Of a stretch of 64,000 nt of DNA, positions 63,158-64,000 are shown in pieces. The first letter of the stretch is position 1, and every line of letters begins with the position of its first letter. The notes below the pieces were generated by a model. It was given only the letters and a program-made list of their open reading frames with translations. It was not told where the DNA came from and made no database searches. Source of the DNA: Chrysogorgia sp. JL179-B06 (lineage: Eukaryota; Cnidaria; Anthozoa; Scleralcyonacea; Chrysogorgiidae); NCBI GenBank assembly GCA_035772405.1, contig JAYKKM010000041.1, positions 124,001-188,000 of the forward strand, read 5' to 3'. Position numbers and translations under genes: made by a program.

Positions 63158-64000
63158 CAAGCTCTCTGCAACACTAGTACCTGTATGCTGTCTGTCTGAC
63201 ACCAAGTTCCCACATGATACACTACACTGAATGAATTCGTGAATCTTTATTGAGAGTAACTGTGTATCTAATCAGAAGAGAAAGATTGTTATTGTTTCAG
63301 ATGCGATCATATGTTGACGAGCTGAACTGTAAAAGATATTTTATTACGATTTATATCAATGAGCATGGAATAGATTTTGTCGAGACAATGTCGAGACTAA
63401 GCGCTTATAAAAAAGCGAGACGAGAAAAGGAAACGAAAGAGATAATGATTGCGATGCGGAAAACGCGAAAGTACACAGCTCTTTTAATATTTTTTTTTGT
63501 TGACACATTGTACATTCCGTCATGTGATGAAAACCTCAGAGTACGAAAATAGCACGCTCAAATCGGTAATGACATCATCCTCTCCCCATTCTCTTCTCGG
63601 TCATCATATATAATGGCGCAGTTTGCTGACCACTCTAACGCTGGCTCAATGCCTAATTTTCGCGCCTTTTTATTATCATTCATCGTTTTTGTTTGTTGAA
63701 TTTCGTCAATTTCAATCAGTGATGCTAAGTTTTGCAATGCGTTATATGTTTGTTTAGTTCTTTCATTAATTCTACCCAGAAGGGGGCAGAAGGAAAACTG
63801 AAAATTCTTGTTAAAGTTTCGTGACCCAACCAAATTTCCCTGGATGGTTTCATTTTTGTTTTAGTTTCGTGGCCCAGCACATTTTAAATTTTCATTCATA
63901 CCGACAATACAGGAGTGCTGGGAACTGAGGGTAGTCATATAGAGCAAAGAAAACAATCAACTTTGTTTTCAGCTGGGTTTTCGCATTCCTGAACTCTTTA
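63158..64000. other. Right flank, no gene recognised
   Basis: Plus ORF 63250-63552 and minus ORF 63558-63833 have no recognised domain. The minus ORF contains KARKLGIEPALEWSANCAI, a phrase that looks like translation of a dispersed repeat. A TTTCGTGGCCCAGCA / TTTCGTGACCCAACC direct repeat sits at 63818 and 63867. Confidence 0.4.

Overview
This is an animal nuclear window: AT-rich, intron-dense and full of interspersed repeats, with no bacterial features. By joining splice-compatible exons I could rebuild seven whole protein-coding genes. Two more are cut or incomplete at the window ends. Exon phases close exactly for every multi-exon gene. The protein repertoire (MTMR3/4, MTRFR, CDK2AP, CCDC62, FAM221B, MED15, flotillin-2, eEFSec, MPEG1-like), the vertebrate-like intron richness, and the mix of tRNA- and 5S-derived SINEs, Penelope-like relics and many foldback MITEs fit an early-branching metazoan. 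I favour an anthozoan cnidarian, but no rRNA or mitochondrial marker is present to prove it.

Layout. 1-354 (-): first coding exon of EEFSEC, running off the left edge. 355-4700: intergenic, with MITEs, a LINE relic, a SINE and a minisatellite. 4710-18793 (-): MTMR3/4-type lipid phosphatase, 15 coding exons, 1257 aa, with a 20-copy 13-residue repeat in its large exon. 20187-21437 (+): MTRFR, 2 exons, 150 aa. 22118-23806 (-): CDK2AP1/2, 3 exons, 86 aa. 24217-35085 (+): CCDC62, 22 exons, 624 aa. 35699-36754 (-): intronless FAM221B, 351 aa. 39563-48872 (-): MED15, 16 exons, 473 aa, with a GC-AG intron. 52106-60326 (-): flotillin-2, 10 exons, 429 aa. 62421 onward (+): N-terminal part of an MPEG1/perforin-2-like MACPF protein.

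The genes are mostly unrelated housekeeping or cilium/testis-type functions and do not form one pathway. The notable arrangement is MTRFR(+)/CDK2AP(-)/CCDC62(+). MTRFR and CDK2AP1 are also tail-to-tail neighbours in human 12q24.31, with CCDC62 in the same region, so this looks like very old microsynteny. CDK2AP and CCDC62 start 410 bp apart, head to head, and probably share a promoter.

The rest is repeats: two clear tRNA-SINE families and a third tRNA-like one, a 5S-rRNA-derived SINE, LINE 3' ends, a Penelope relic with inverted ends, hammerhead-ribozyme-like sequences, at least fifteen foldback/TIR elements (some with perfect target duplications), and many minisatellites, several of which create spurious long ORFs. 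I found no convincing wholly new gene system. The best leads are the Cys/His repeat expansion in MTMR3/4, the intronic hammerhead-like motif in MED15, and the ancient gene neighbourhood.
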